NCBI RefSeq assembly: GCF_030936135.1
Contig: NC_082596.1
Span: 97,758,449-97,822,448, forward strand
Length of the DNA: 64,000 bases
Reading direction: 5' to 3'
DNA from: Gavia stellata
Lineage: Eukaryota > Chordata > Aves > Gaviiformes > Gaviidae
Positions 53,471 through 64,000 of the stretch are shown here, one piece after another. The translations under genes and the position numbers were made by a program. Numbering within the stretch: the first letter of the stretch is position 1; every line of letters begins with the position of its first letter. The notes beneath the pieces were generated by a model. That model was given only the letters and a program-made list of their open reading frames with translations, was not told the origin of the DNA and ran no database searches.

Positions 53471-56400
53471 AAGGTCACCATGGCCGACAGAGCTGCTGCT
53501 GAAAGGGCCTGTAAAGACCCCAACCCCATCATCGATGGCAGGAAAGCCAACGTGAACCTGGCGTACCTGGGTGCCAAGCCGCGGATAATGCAGCCAGGTG
53601 AGGAAGCGGCCCCGAACGGCTTTTCTCTCTGTACCTCAGGTTTCCAAAGAGCGTAGAACTTTAAAAAGGGTAGCGCTGTCCTGCGCTTTCTTGAAGTACC
53701 CTCGCTGTTTGGGTCTGCTTTGGGTTTGATTTTTAAATGCAGCGTGTAGTAACTTTCTGGCTATTTTGTACGCGTGCCTTATTTAAAAACCAAAATCAAT
53801 CGGAGATGAAATATCTGCAGTTCCCCAGGAAGGCTTCCACAGCTCAGACGCTTCATTGGTTATTCCTGCTGCTGGGAATGTGGTGGCGCTGACCATTTAC
53901 AGTATCGTTGCAGGGAAAGATTGGCCTAAGACTGAATCGCTTCCAATGTGTGCAGTCTTATTAATACAAACAATATCTTAATGCAAACTCCTCAAACAGA
54001 TGGGAGCTATTATGTAGAATTTAAAATGAAACGGCTCTTCCTAAGACCACATCTGAGCCAATCCAATGTCCCAGCCACTTCCCAAACTGCTGCTTTGCAG
54101 CAAGAGAGACAGGAGCGCAGAGCGTGTGCACGTTTGTGCTCTAAAGGAGGCTGCTCTGTATTCCCGTCTGCGTAGCTTGGGGAACACTTGTAATCAAGTA
54201 ATCAAGTGCTCACCAAGGAAAGAAGGGGTTTATGCTTGGGCGCCTGAACAACAGAAATGAAGTTAGGATTTGCCCCCCACGCTAAGTCCTCATGAATAGA
54301 GATAGCTCGAATTTAAGTCTGTAGAAAGTACACAAATACACTGATGAATAGAAAGTACTATATAATCCTTCAGAGGCTGAAGTTAGGGACCAGAATGGAG
54401 CACAAAATAAAATGTGAATGAAAACCTTGTGCTTGTTCTTTAGAAAAAGTCGTTCTCCTAAACATCTCTAGGAAAGCGTGTGCTTTACTTAAGTACTGTA
54501 TGCACATATGGGGGGATGTGTGTGTATGGATTGATATATTTTGCTTTCTGATTTGTGGTTCTGCAGCCTTTCAGACATCATCACTGGAAGTTGCTCGTGA
54601 AGGCTGTTACTCTGCATTTGTGTGTGGGTGTGTGTGTATAGCATAAATAAGTGGCCAAAAGAACACCCACACAGAGAATGTGATGTGTTTTTGTTGGTAG
54701 GTTTTGCCTTTGGTGTCCAGCAGCTTCATCCAGCTCTCATACAGAGGCCTTTTGGGTAAGTCTGTTCAATGGGACCTCAAACAGGGGAGGAAAAATCGTT
54801 TTTTTTTAAAAAAGGAAAGAAAAAGTACGATCCTTGAAGGCCTCTTGCAGTAGCAGCCTTATAAACTCACCAGCAATGCTGAAGTTCTCAGACTTACAAA
54901 TGTATACCCGTAATTGCGCTCACCTTGTCGGTCATGTTCTAAATGCCGCAGCTGAGTCAAGTTGTGTGGGACGTGTCCCTTCCACCTAAGCAGCCCAGTC
55001 CCGTATGACCCTATGATAAAAGAAGGAGGTATGACTTGATGCAAGATTGCTGTGCCCCATTTCTCTTTTTTCAGCTTGACTCAATGTTATTTATCTCTTT
55101 CTAATCTGACAGGGATCGTTTACAGTTAAGATAACTGATCAGAAGGATATGATGATAAGAGGTGGAATAGTTCTGTTTGGAATTAAACTCTGTAACCAGT
55201 AGACTCAAACACAAACAAGCTAAAATGGTGATTAACGATGCATGTATGTTTTTTTATATAGTCAATAGACCTCCGTGTGCTTTTTTTTTTATTTATTTAT
55301 TACAGTAATGAAGTGGTGTTGATAGCTAAACTGTGTGCTTTTATTTAATTGAAAGAGCTGTAGTGAAAGTTTTTTGGGGGGGTCTTTTTAATTTTGTTTT
55401 TGTTGTTGAGGAGTGACTTTGCCATGGGGAGCAAAGGGCCTTTTTTTTTTTTCCTTGCTTTCAAGCTGTAGCCTGTGACTTTTTTAACCGTATTTTGTAG
55501 TGAGTGCTAAATTGTGTGACTTCTTGATTTTTAAGTAAATCAACGTATTGCTTGCATGTTCGTAATTTTTTTGGGGGGGTTTGTTCTTGGGAGGGGTGTG
55601 GAGCTCCTTATTAACAATGTACGTCCACCTGGGCTTTCTAATTTGAGATTTTTTTTTTCTTCAATCTGTCTTTAATATGTAGCGCATTTCTCCTTTACTT
55701 GAGTATACTATTCCTAAGTAGATCTAACTCTTGCTTCTTACAGGCATATAATTAGGAGGTGAAGTCTGCTTTAAACTTTCCATACAGTGTCACTTCACTA
55801 ATGCACACTGACTGAGAAACTCATTGCAAAATAATGCATTTTGCTAATTAATGAGTAACTTAACAATAAAGCAGGGAAAATGCGTCACAAATGTATTCTG
55901 TTTATTTGACTAGAATAGCTTTAGAATATTGTACCTAGCTGTCATTAAGCAACGATAGCTCCTCGGTAGTTTGATTTGTCAAAACGGTAGGAAACAGTTC
56001 CTGTCCTCAAAACTGTAGGAAAAAGTTTTCCTAGAAACTTGATGTACTTTTAAAAGAGAATGTTGATTTTTCTGAGACACATGGGGAGGTTGTGGAAAAC
56101 GTTTTGTCTTTTTTTTTTTCTCCTTCTTATGATTATCCTCTACTGTATTTTGTTCTTCTTTTGAAGTGTGAGGAGAGGACAGTGTAAGGTAGGCAGGAGA
56201 TGGAGCGCATTGTCTCCAGAGCTGTTAAAGCACTTGTTGCAAAGAGGAACCAGTGGACTCCCTGGGGATCAGCTGTGGAGAGACGGAGTATTTGCTGAGC
56301 ACGACAGAAAAGGAGAACCTGTGGCAATCTGTTGCTAAAAGGGCTGTGCAAATGTAGGGCTCTTTCTTGCTTTCCTTACCCAGAGCCAACAATAGATCAT

Positions 56401-59400
56401 GTAAATCATGTTTAGGTCAGGGAAATTCTTCCAGGAGGCTGAATAAGGTTTCATTTCTAATGCAACGTACATAAATCTGAAGAAAAGGAACGTTGGTCAC
56501 AGGGTCATGTATATATGAAATGGGTCATTTTTAATCCTTGGCTTTTGCCTTTCTTCTGCTATGTGAAAACAAAGGAGATTACTAATCCTGCTTCCTCCTC
56601 AAAATTTCCAATGACCTGTACCTTTTCTAAAGAATGTAGTTCAAATTAAGAAGAACAGCATTCATTAGGATGAATGAACATCTTCATTCACTATATTCCT
56701 TGGCAATAAGAGGGGTTGTTTCAGTGCTTACTTTAATCTATTTTTATTGAAGGGTTCACTCTTAGAGGATGTTACATAGATTGCACTGAAATATATGGTC
56801 ACCTTAAAGCCTTTCTTTCTCCTGTGCAGTTGCACTTTTAAAAAGTACACTTTACTAATATGCTGTGTAAAATGGGTTGTAGTAGCGATTCATTACCAAC
56901 ACTCTACTAATCCATACACAAAAGCTCCAAATGTTTTGTGGTTGGTTTTTTTTCCTACCAGAGCGCAAAGTAGTGAGGTGCTGCCATATTCTGGTATGGT
57001 CAGCAGTGTTTTGATATGGTTCTCCACCTGTCAAACAAGAAACTGAAAATAATTGGATTATGTTACATTACTTTTACTGAGAAGATGCAGTATTACAATA
57101 TTCTGAATTAAGTACAACATTATTGTGGTGGAGAAAGCCAGAAACTAGATTAGCTTCAATGCTTGAAGCATTTAAAATGCTGGGAATTTTTCTTCGTTCA
57201 GTGCTGCAGAGATCAATTCATCTGCCAAATAACCTTTCTCCCCGCTCTTTACATTCAGCATCTATCTTACTGTTGGTGTGTTTCGTAGAAAGCTGTTTGA
57301 TCACAGGACTGGTTATCTATACAGCTCTGTTTTCAGGATTGTTTATTAAAATACTATCTCTGAATTCAATAGGAATTTATGGAGGGGGAAGATGTCTTTG
57401 CCTCCTAAGATAGCTTTTTGAATTTTGCTCATGCAATTTTTACTTTAATATTGGTGGGAAAATATGGGGTTATACAGAGGTACTGGTGTAGGATATGACT
57501 TGTTCTGTTGGAGATATTTTTCTTCCTTTATTTTCTGTCTAAAACTTGTACCTCGATCAAAATAAGAACACTCCCACTGTTTTTAGTAAGACCAGAGTTA
57601 AATCCAAAGTTATTAAGTTCATTATCAAATGGTTAGCTGATACTACCTGCTTGGTATTATCTTCCAAGAATTAGGCAATTCTGCTTTTCTTAAGACAGAA
57701 GGAAAAGCCCTCTCTTGAGTTTATGATCATAAAGACCTGTATAATACTAGACTATGGATAATCTGGGAAGAGGGAATGAAGCCGGAACAGTCAGAAGTTA
57801 AGATGCAGAATGCTAAATGTCCTCTTAATGTTATCAGGCACAGATTTAAAAGGAAGCATTTTAAGGGTCTTTTATGCCTTGAAGTTCACGTAACCTATTT
57901 CTGCTATAAGGAAAGCTGTGCATTGGTGAAAATGTGCTCTTTAATTATGCTTACAAAACCAGATGATGCCATGCAAGGGCCAAAGCAAAACATTTAGTTC
58001 AAAGTTAAATATCTACTTTCACAAGAATTGATGTTGAGAGTCAATGATGTGCTACTACCACTAAATTTCTATATGCCACAGCTCTCTGCATTAGCCTACA
58101 AAGTTCTTTCTTTTCTTCAAAATAATTAGCTTTCACTTTTTTATTGCTTATAGGATTACTTTGGAGGTCTTAGTTAAACACAAATCTTCTGTTACAACAA
58201 CAATGAAGGTATTACAGCACATGGCAGGAGTGTATGTCATTCAATTTTGAATATCCCAAAGCTACAGTTACTGCTAAAGTTAAATGTGGCTTCCCTTTTT
58301 CTTTATTGCAAAAGCATAAAACAATAAATACACATTCCAAAATAAAAACTACTGCCAGGAAAGAAAGCTTAAACCATGTATAATTCTCACACTCTTACGC
58401 TCAGAAGTAAAGCAGCAGCTTTTATTTAAAATTAAGGATACTGAGGATATCCAGCATAACAGGGAATTGCTTTTTCAGCTTTTGACCTGGCAGAGGTTGA
58501 AAGGAGCCGAGTTCTGAATGGCTGAGACCTACATGTGCTGGCCTCTGCAGTAGGTAGAAATTTACTTTGGCCATATAAAGCCATTTTACTCGACTCAAAA
58601 CAGTTGTAGCATGACAGATGATCAAAAATAGCCCCACTGCAGCTTATGCTGTCAATCATCATGTGTGAAATGGCATGGTGGTGAGGAGCCTGCACAGGGT
58701 TTATGTTTATTGTAGGGTAAGATGTGGCAAACAGATAATGTTTCATAACTTCACCACCTGTTAGTTTCTTGGCTTAAATAAAACAAGTCACAAGAGTTTA
58801 AGTGGGAGCACATGTATCTTTCTGTCTTGTTCAAGGATATGACTGAGTGTCCTAATGTCTTCAGAAAATCTTAGGAACATTGGTCCAAGTCAACACAAGC
58901 ATCTAGATAAGCTTGCTTACTGTCTCTTCTGTTAGAATTACTCTCTTTCATAAATGCTGTATGTAAAGATTCCTTTGATGTGATGTTAAATGGACTCTTA
59001 ATGATGCAGAAGAGGCTCTCGGTGACTTCACATTTCGTTTTATACCTCTTCCCTTAATACTTTAAAAAACGTGGTGTTATATTTGTTAGGATTGTACTTG
59101 ATTGGTGACCAATACAAAATGCTTGTTTATGCTCATCCGTTTTGTATGGAGAGCTCAGGTAATGATGTGTATTTAAATGCACAGAGCCAGCTTAAGTATG
59201 CTTCAAATGCACTTCTGGCTAATCACTTCATAAATTAGGTGAGTGTTAAAAACCCAACTTGCGGTTTTGTTTTATGTTTTCTTTCCCTTCCCAATCCCTA
59301 TTTGTCACTTTTCTTTTTTTTTTTATTTGTCCCTTCACACAGTAGGAAATGAATTTCACTGACACGTTGGGTTTTTATGATTGTGGTGTTCATGTCTTAA

Positions 59401-61454
59401 ATGCAGCAAATGAACATTTCTCTCTGCTAATATTCCTATTCAATCAACTGAGCTCTTTTTTTTCTTAAAAAGAAAACTGGGCTGTTCTAAAGCCTATCAC
59501 TTATTTTAAACTATGTTTTGCTATGAATCTAGTTGACAGTGTCCCTTCTGATTGAAATGTTTCCTTGTTGACCACTTCAGTAAATCTTGAAGTGATTTTA
59601 AAAATGAAACAAACAAAAAAACCCCTTTCCATTAAAACTTGAATTTGGAGAAAAGAGGACAGTTTTTACCGTTGCAATTTGCATCTGTGCTTACAGTGCG
59701 CTAAAAGGTTGGTGCAGTCTTTATAGAGCTGTCTGTAAAGGTAAAGTTCAGTATGAAATAGTAGTAAATCTGCACAAGCAGTTTTTCATGGATTTATATA
59801 AAGATTCACTGACTGGAAAGGAGTTGCATATAAGGAGGACTTCTCTGTGGAAATCCAGATGCAAGACAGGGTTATGAATGTAAATTGATAATTATATTGA
59901 GTATATTAACTTTTAAAATCATATTATATGATAAAATACAACTATGAGATGAACTTGTATGTACATTTGTGTGCTAAGACGATATGACCAGTTTTCAAAA
60001 CTGAAGGGCTAAGTAAACAAGCCAAGGAAGCAAGTTTGTGACTTGGAGAAGACGGGAAAGGGTGTACTAATCTGTTCAGAATGGTTATTTCTTAAGCTGT
60101 AAATTTGGGGTTTTTCTTGCTTTTGTTAAGCACCAGATCTATTTAGACTTAATCCTATGCCCATCTCCCAAAAAACTCTATGCTGTATGTCTTGCATAGA
60201 AATAAACAAGCTGGCACAAAACAGGACATCAGTGGCCTGATAATCAAAACAGGTTTGACCCTTGTGTCCTTACAAACTTCATAAAAGTGTGATGCACATG
60301 TACTTAGGAGTCACTGTTATGGATTTTAATAGCATCTATGTAGCTTCCCCTCAATGGCCTCTTGTGACGGAGTGAGCTGCACTATCGTTCGTTTGGAAAG
60401 TGTGATTCTTGCTGTGTTTACCACACTTGTGAACTTTATTTAAACTCCTTTGTCGCCTGTGTTGTTTTTTTCTTATTTTTAATAAGGGTGACTGAGGTTG
60501 CAGAGAAATTAATGTGTGCTGAGTCTGCATAGCAACTTAAGTAGGGTTGCCACAATACGGTCTTTTCCCGCCCCCACCCCCTGCCCCGAGAAGATACATT
60601 AAGTCAGGGCTCAACCATTTTGTTGCCTTATTGGCTATTGTCAAACTCATTACAGTGATGCTGTCAAACTGCTCAGTTACTAATAATAAAAGTATTGCAG
60701 GAAATAATTTTACTAAGAGTCGAGTAGTTAAGTGAGAAGCAGGGTAATAACAATGACTTGCAGGTGTTTTGAAAAACAAATACCGCAATTTTACAGATGG
60801 AATAGTCAAGCTTACTCCTTTAGAGTTGTCTTAAAACTGACAATCAGTAATCCTGGTCCTTCTAAAGATTTTAATAGCATCAAACATAATATCCTCAAGC
60901 AACATTAAACACTCCGATTTAACTCAGCTATAATGCTGTGCCTTGGAGCGATGCTTCTCTTCAGGCCAGTGAACTGATAATCGGTCCATTCAGCCTAGTT
61001 ATTGTGGCAACCCTATGCACATAACAACAACTAAATTGAGTTTGTTTTAGTTCGGAGTATGGATGTGACGCTTAGGCGCTGACTCGCATACCAACTCTAA
61101 CTCCCTCTCCCATCTTTCAACAGGATACCTGCTCACTATGTCTATCCACAGGCTTTTGTGCAGCCCGGAGTGGTAATTCCCCACGTTCAGCCCGCAGCAG
61201 CCGCTGCTTCCACTACGCCCTACATCGATTACACCGGAGCTGCGTATGCCCAGTACTCGGCCGCCGCGGCCGCCTATGAGCAGTACCCGTACGCCGCCTC
61301 ACCGGCTGCCGCTGCCGGGTACGTGGCGGCGGGGGGCTATGGCTACGCGGTGCAGCAGCCCATCACCGCAGCAGCGCCTGGGACGGCTGCTGCAGCCGCT
61401 GCCGCTTTTGGCCAGTACCAGCCCCAACAGCTGCAGACAGACCGTATGCAATAG
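52718..61454 (+). CDS. RBM24: RBM24, RNA-binding motif protein 24 (four coding exons)
   Basis: RNA-binding protein with one N-terminal RRM, known to control alternative splicing and mRNA stability in skeletal muscle, heart and sensory tissue, with preference for GU-rich RNA. Coding segments are 52718-52885, 53474-53597, 54701-54755 and 61124-61454: 678 nt, 225 residues plus stop. All introns are GT-AG and phases agree (0, 1, 2). RNP2 (IFVGGL) lies at residues 13-18 and RNP1 (RGYGFV) at 52-57, split by the first intron. The C-terminal half is rich in Ala, Tyr and Gln and ends [11 protein letters not shown], as in vertebrate RBM24. Human RBM24 is 236 residues; the difference fits shorter alanine runs here. 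The start [12 protein letters not shown] is the family start. The sister gene RBM38 shares the RRM but has a different C-terminus. Confidence 0.98.
53474..53597 (+). CDS. RBM24: RBM24 coding exon 2
   Basis: 124 nt encoding [20 protein letters not shown] and the rest of the RRM to KPRIMQP, then one base of the next Gly codon (phase 1). The acceptor gttaag has a poor pyrimidine tract, yet the reading frame and protein match leave little doubt. Donor is gtgagg. It follows a short 588-nt intron. Confidence 0.97.
54509..54640 (+). promoter_or_regulatory. RBM24: GT-rich tracts upstream of RBM24 exon 3
   Basis: Two GT-repeat tracts lie at about 54515-54529 and 54617-54640, ending about 60 nt before the exon 3 acceptor. 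In RNA they would be GU-rich, the type of element RBM24 is reported to bind. Autoregulation is inferred from position and composition only. Confidence 0.45.
54701..54755 (+). CDS. RBM24: RBM24 coding exon 3
   Basis: 55 nt, encoding [17 protein letters not shown] between two split Gly codons. Acceptor is ttgttggtag and donor gtaagt. Because 55 is not a multiple of three, skipping it would shift the frame in exon 4. Confidence 0.97.
54756..61123 (+). other. RBM24: RBM24 intron 3 (6.4 kb)
   Basis: AT-rich intron with many T-runs (for example near 55283, 55441, 56109, 59316) and no recognisable embedded gene. It contains the candidate terminal-inverted-repeat element at 60544-61013. Short open frames on both strands look like chance. 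Confidence 0.85.
60544..61013. mobile_element. Candidate non-autonomous DNA transposon (MITE-like), 470 bp
   Basis: GGGTTGCCACAATA at 60544-60557 and its exact reverse complement at 61000-61013 bound a 470-bp AT-rich segment. Each end is flanked by TA (60542-60543 and 61014-61015), the target duplication typical of Tc1/mariner elements. Counting the TA, 16 bases match perfectly in inverted orientation, which is unlikely by chance at this distance. No transposase frame is present. The family was not recognised. The right end is about 110 bp before RBM24 exon 4. Confidence 0.5.
61124..61454 (+). CDS. RBM24: RBM24 coding exon 4 (C-terminus)
   Basis: Completes the Gly codon after exon 3, then encodes [20 protein letters not shown], a Tyr/Ala-rich region ([20 protein letters not shown]), a second Ala-rich block and the conserved end [11 protein letters not shown], with stop TAG at 61452-61454. 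Acceptor is tttcaacag. This low-complexity tail is the family-specific part that separates RBM24 from RBM38. Confidence 0.98.
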
Positions 61455-62340
61455 CAGATGGACTCCTGAAGGAAGCTCTTTCTTTCTCTTCCTCTTTTCA
61501 GCCTTCCAGTATAAGTAGTGAATCAGAGACAATTGATATTAACTAAGGAGCTTTAAGGAAAGCGATGCTATTGTGAAACTAAAGATTTTTATTCCACTGT
61601 CTTCATACAGTATGCATCCAAATCATGTTGTTAGAGGGGAGGGGTAGTGCGGCACGTCTAGTTTCAAGTATCAAGCCAGAAGAAAATGGGAAAAAAAAAT
61701 ACTGTACTGTCATGAAAGAGTGGCAGGAGTAGCAATGGGACTTCATATTTTCAAACAAACAAGCAAACAAGAATCAAAAAAAGCAAAGGTGTACTTTTTA
61801 CAGTATCAGGGAAGCAAAACTGCCTTTTATAAGAAAGAAAATGGTATTTGAAAAGTTTGAGCCAGGGTCAAAAACTGAGTCAGCAATATGTAATCTTTAT
61901 CCATTGTAAGAGGAAACAAGCTTAAAGCACTGATTGTCCTTTCTAGCTTTCAGAAGTTGTCTTCGTGAGATAGTACCTTCTCACTGTCTCACTAACGGGC
62001 ATCGAACAACCCAAGGAAGATGGCCGGCTAGTAAGATGGCGGACAGGCACCAAAGTTATTTTCTTCTCTGTCCTCTGGATGAGTGGAACTATGGAGCAAG
62101 TGATGTGGAAGTAAGGGGTGCAACAGCTGTAGAGACAATCAATAACACAGACAGTTCTGGACAGAACACATCACTCGTGCTCATGTGATGAGCTTGTCAC
62201 ATCCTAATCCCTCGCCCCATCCTGTTTCACTTTTGGGAAACTTTAACTGCTGGTGTCAGCTATTCTGATTCTAAAATAGGATCAGCCCTTTACTACAACA
62301 GCCTTCTCTTTCTATTTATTGCATCTATTCGTAACTTGTG

Positions 62341-62346
62341 AATAAA
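62341..62346 (+). terminator. RBM24: Possible proximal RBM24 polyadenylation signal
   Basis: Canonical AATAAA about 890 nt after the stop codon. Use is unproven. Confidence 0.35.
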
Positions 62347-63219
62347 GGCAGGAAGAAGCTTAATGAATTAAAACCTTTAAGTGTTTTAAGGGAATTTTCT
62401 TTTCTGAAACCATTTGTACAATTTTAGTATCTATTTCAGGATTATATTTAAAATATTTATTAGCGATTACATACAGTACACAAGGCAACTTTTGTTACCA
62501 AGACTGCAGTTCTTGAAGGGTTAATGGTATGTGATTTATACTGTGCCTTAATTGTTATGCTATTTAAAAAGAAATATTTATTTTGAAAGTTTTACTATGC
62601 TGCGCTCTAAAGAAAGCAACTTTAGATGTGACACTGTAAAATTATGTATTCATCTCATGGCATAAATTATTTAGTAGGCTTAGATGTAGCATATTAAATA
62701 TTAACCTAATTAACTAAGGATGTTGACTTGGATTTATTTAAATTCAGTATGTGCACTGTATGAGGGTACTTTTAAATTAACACTTTTTTAGGTTTTTACA
62801 TAAAATATTGCTAGTTCATTCTTTTTCCCTCTCCTAGTTTTTCATGTAGACCTCTCAAATACATTAGTGCCGTTTTCTCACTCATCTGTACGTAGACTGA
62901 CTATTTTTCCCTTTGCTAGAAAATGCTGCTTTACATTGTCCTGTGAAACTACAATACTTGCAATTTTTATTCTTGACCGAAATGGAATTTAATATTTTAC
63001 ACTGTATTGGATTTTTTTATACTTGAACAATTTCATACAAGGGAAGACAGGATAGCATTTTTATGGACTTTATCCAATGTCACTGGATTTATTTTAAGTA
63101 TTCTGAATACTAGCCAGTGTTATAATGTAGACATGACTCTCCTGTGCATATTATTTATTCAGTATGTATATTGCTTTACAACATTTCAGATCTCCTAATC
63201 TATTCACTCGTATTAAAAC

Positions 63220-63225
63220 AATAAA
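63220..63225 (+). terminator. RBM24: RBM24 distal polyadenylation signal
   Basis: Canonical AATAAA with a GT-rich downstream element about 25-40 nt later; cleavage would be expected near 63240. Confidence 0.7.
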
Positions 63226-63457
63226 AAAATGTTGTCACATCCTGTCTAGTGATGTTTTTGCTCAAATGGTCTTAGATCTTGTTTAGTTAAAACGAGGGGG
63301 GCAACCTTTTATGTAATTTCCCTGGTCTGTGGGGTGAATAGCAGCGTATGCACTGACTTTAAATACATAGATATGATATGATGAACTGTATTACATGGAG
63401 AAAATTCTACACAGAAGGGAGAAGATCCACCCTGAGAGTTATCATAAAATAATGCAG

Positions 63458-64000
63458 AGTGAAAGGGCCTTTGGGAGGTCCCAGGTTGCTTATGGCTTTG
63501 TCCGGTCGGGTCTTAAAATCCTCTTGTGTGGCAACTGCACAACCCCTCTGGGTAATCTAGTCCACTGTCTAATTATCCCCATAGTGTCAGGAGTTTTTTT
63601 CCTTTTTTCTAGCCAGGGCCTCCTCTGTTCGTTTATAACCTTCGTCTCTCATTCCTTGGCAGAGAGCCCAGCCCTATCTTCTCGGTAACCTCCTCTTAGG
63701 AACTGGAAAGTTGTTGTTCCTTCCATAGGCTGAACAAACACCCACTGCCTCAGCCTCTCCTCACAAGTCTTATGCTTCAATGCCCAGCCATCCTGTTGGC
63801 CCTCCAATGGAGTCTTTCAAGTTTATCAACAGCTTTCATGTACTGGGAGACTCAAGACTGGGCCCACCATGCCAGCTGTGGTCTAATGAGTGCTGAGTAA
63901 AAGGGAATAATCTATGCCCTCGATCTGCCATCTGTGCTCCTGTTGATACAGTCTGATGTACTTTCAGTGCTGCTAGAGTTTGCCACTGACAAACTCAGTG
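63458..64000 (-). mobile_element. CR1 LINE copy (antisense), running off the window
   Basis: The + strand shows, in the usual antisense CR1 order, gggcctttgggaggtc, gtccggtcgggtctt, acaacccctctgggtaa, aggctgaacaaac, cagcctctcctcacaagtc, tggagtctttcaa, gggcccaccatgccag and gtggtctaatgagtgctgag. This matches the avian CR1 3' untranslated region and distal coding end. It starts about 230 bp after the RBM24 poly(A) signal and continues past the end of the window. Confidence 0.88.

Larger units (their letters stand above)
61455..63245 (+). other. RBM24: RBM24 3' UTR
   Basis: AT-rich region following the stop, with repeated ATTTA-type elements (for example near 62576 and 63150) suggesting regulated mRNA stability. 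An internal AATAAA at 62341-62346 could give a shorter transcript. The distal AATAAA at 63220-63225 is followed by a GT-rich stretch (gtctagtgatgtttttg), a typical cleavage-site context. The exact end is inferred. Confidence 0.75.

Noticed and set aside
61246-61532. Frames of 77-90 codons overlapping RBM24 exon 4 in other frames
   Set aside because: They are shadows of the GC-rich Ala/Tyr coding sequence.
63395-63688. 97-codon + strand frame near the window end
   Set aside because: It overlaps the antisense CR1 copy downstream of the RBM24 poly(A) signal; not a gene.
1-64000. CRISPR arrays, phage, integrons, operons or other prokaryotic systems
   Set aside because: Spliced vertebrate genes, CR1 elements and CpG islands show a nuclear vertebrate genome; no regularly spaced direct repeats were seen.

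Overview
The window looks like a bird, or at least sauropsid, nuclear genome segment. It has long introns with GT-AG splice sites, avian-type CR1 LINE fragments, CpG-island promoters and one clearly recognisable vertebrate gene, RBM24. No bacterial, plasmid or CRISPR-like features were seen. The species cannot be fixed from the sequence alone.

Layout. 1-12.6 kb: no recognisable exon; one probable MIR-type SINE and simple repeats. 12.6-20.8 kb (+): a five-exon gene matching stathmin domain-containing 1 (STMND1), the expected upstream neighbour of RBM24 in vertebrates. The last exon has a 5-nt tandem acceptor, and the acceptor choice decides whether the C-terminus is open or stops early. 18.3 kb: a CR1 fragment in its third intron. 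20.8-51.8 kb: a long intergenic interval with an orphan CpG island at about 24.8-25.2 kb, an old L2/CR1-type reverse-transcriptase fossil at 32.8-33.1 kb, a pair of about 240-bp inverted repeats at 40.5 and 43.3 kb, and a G/T-biased, TTAGGG-sprinkled stretch at 48.8-51.4 kb. 51.9-63.2 kb (+): RBM24, with a strong CpG-island promoter, four coding exons (225 codons plus stop) and a roughly 1.8-kb 3' UTR ending at an AATAAA signal. 63.46 kb to the end: an antisense CR1 copy running off the window.

How the parts relate. RBM24 is an RRM protein that controls splicing and mRNA stability in muscle and heart. Its gene has GT-rich tracts just upstream of its 55-nt third exon, a candidate terminal-inverted-repeat element ending about 110 bp before exon 4, and a possible alternative upstream first exon. 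STMND1 is a poorly studied predicted tubulin-binding family member with an N-terminal Met-Gly-Cys suited to lipidation. The two genes are co-linear but separated by about 31 kb with separate promoters; nothing suggests a shared transcript.
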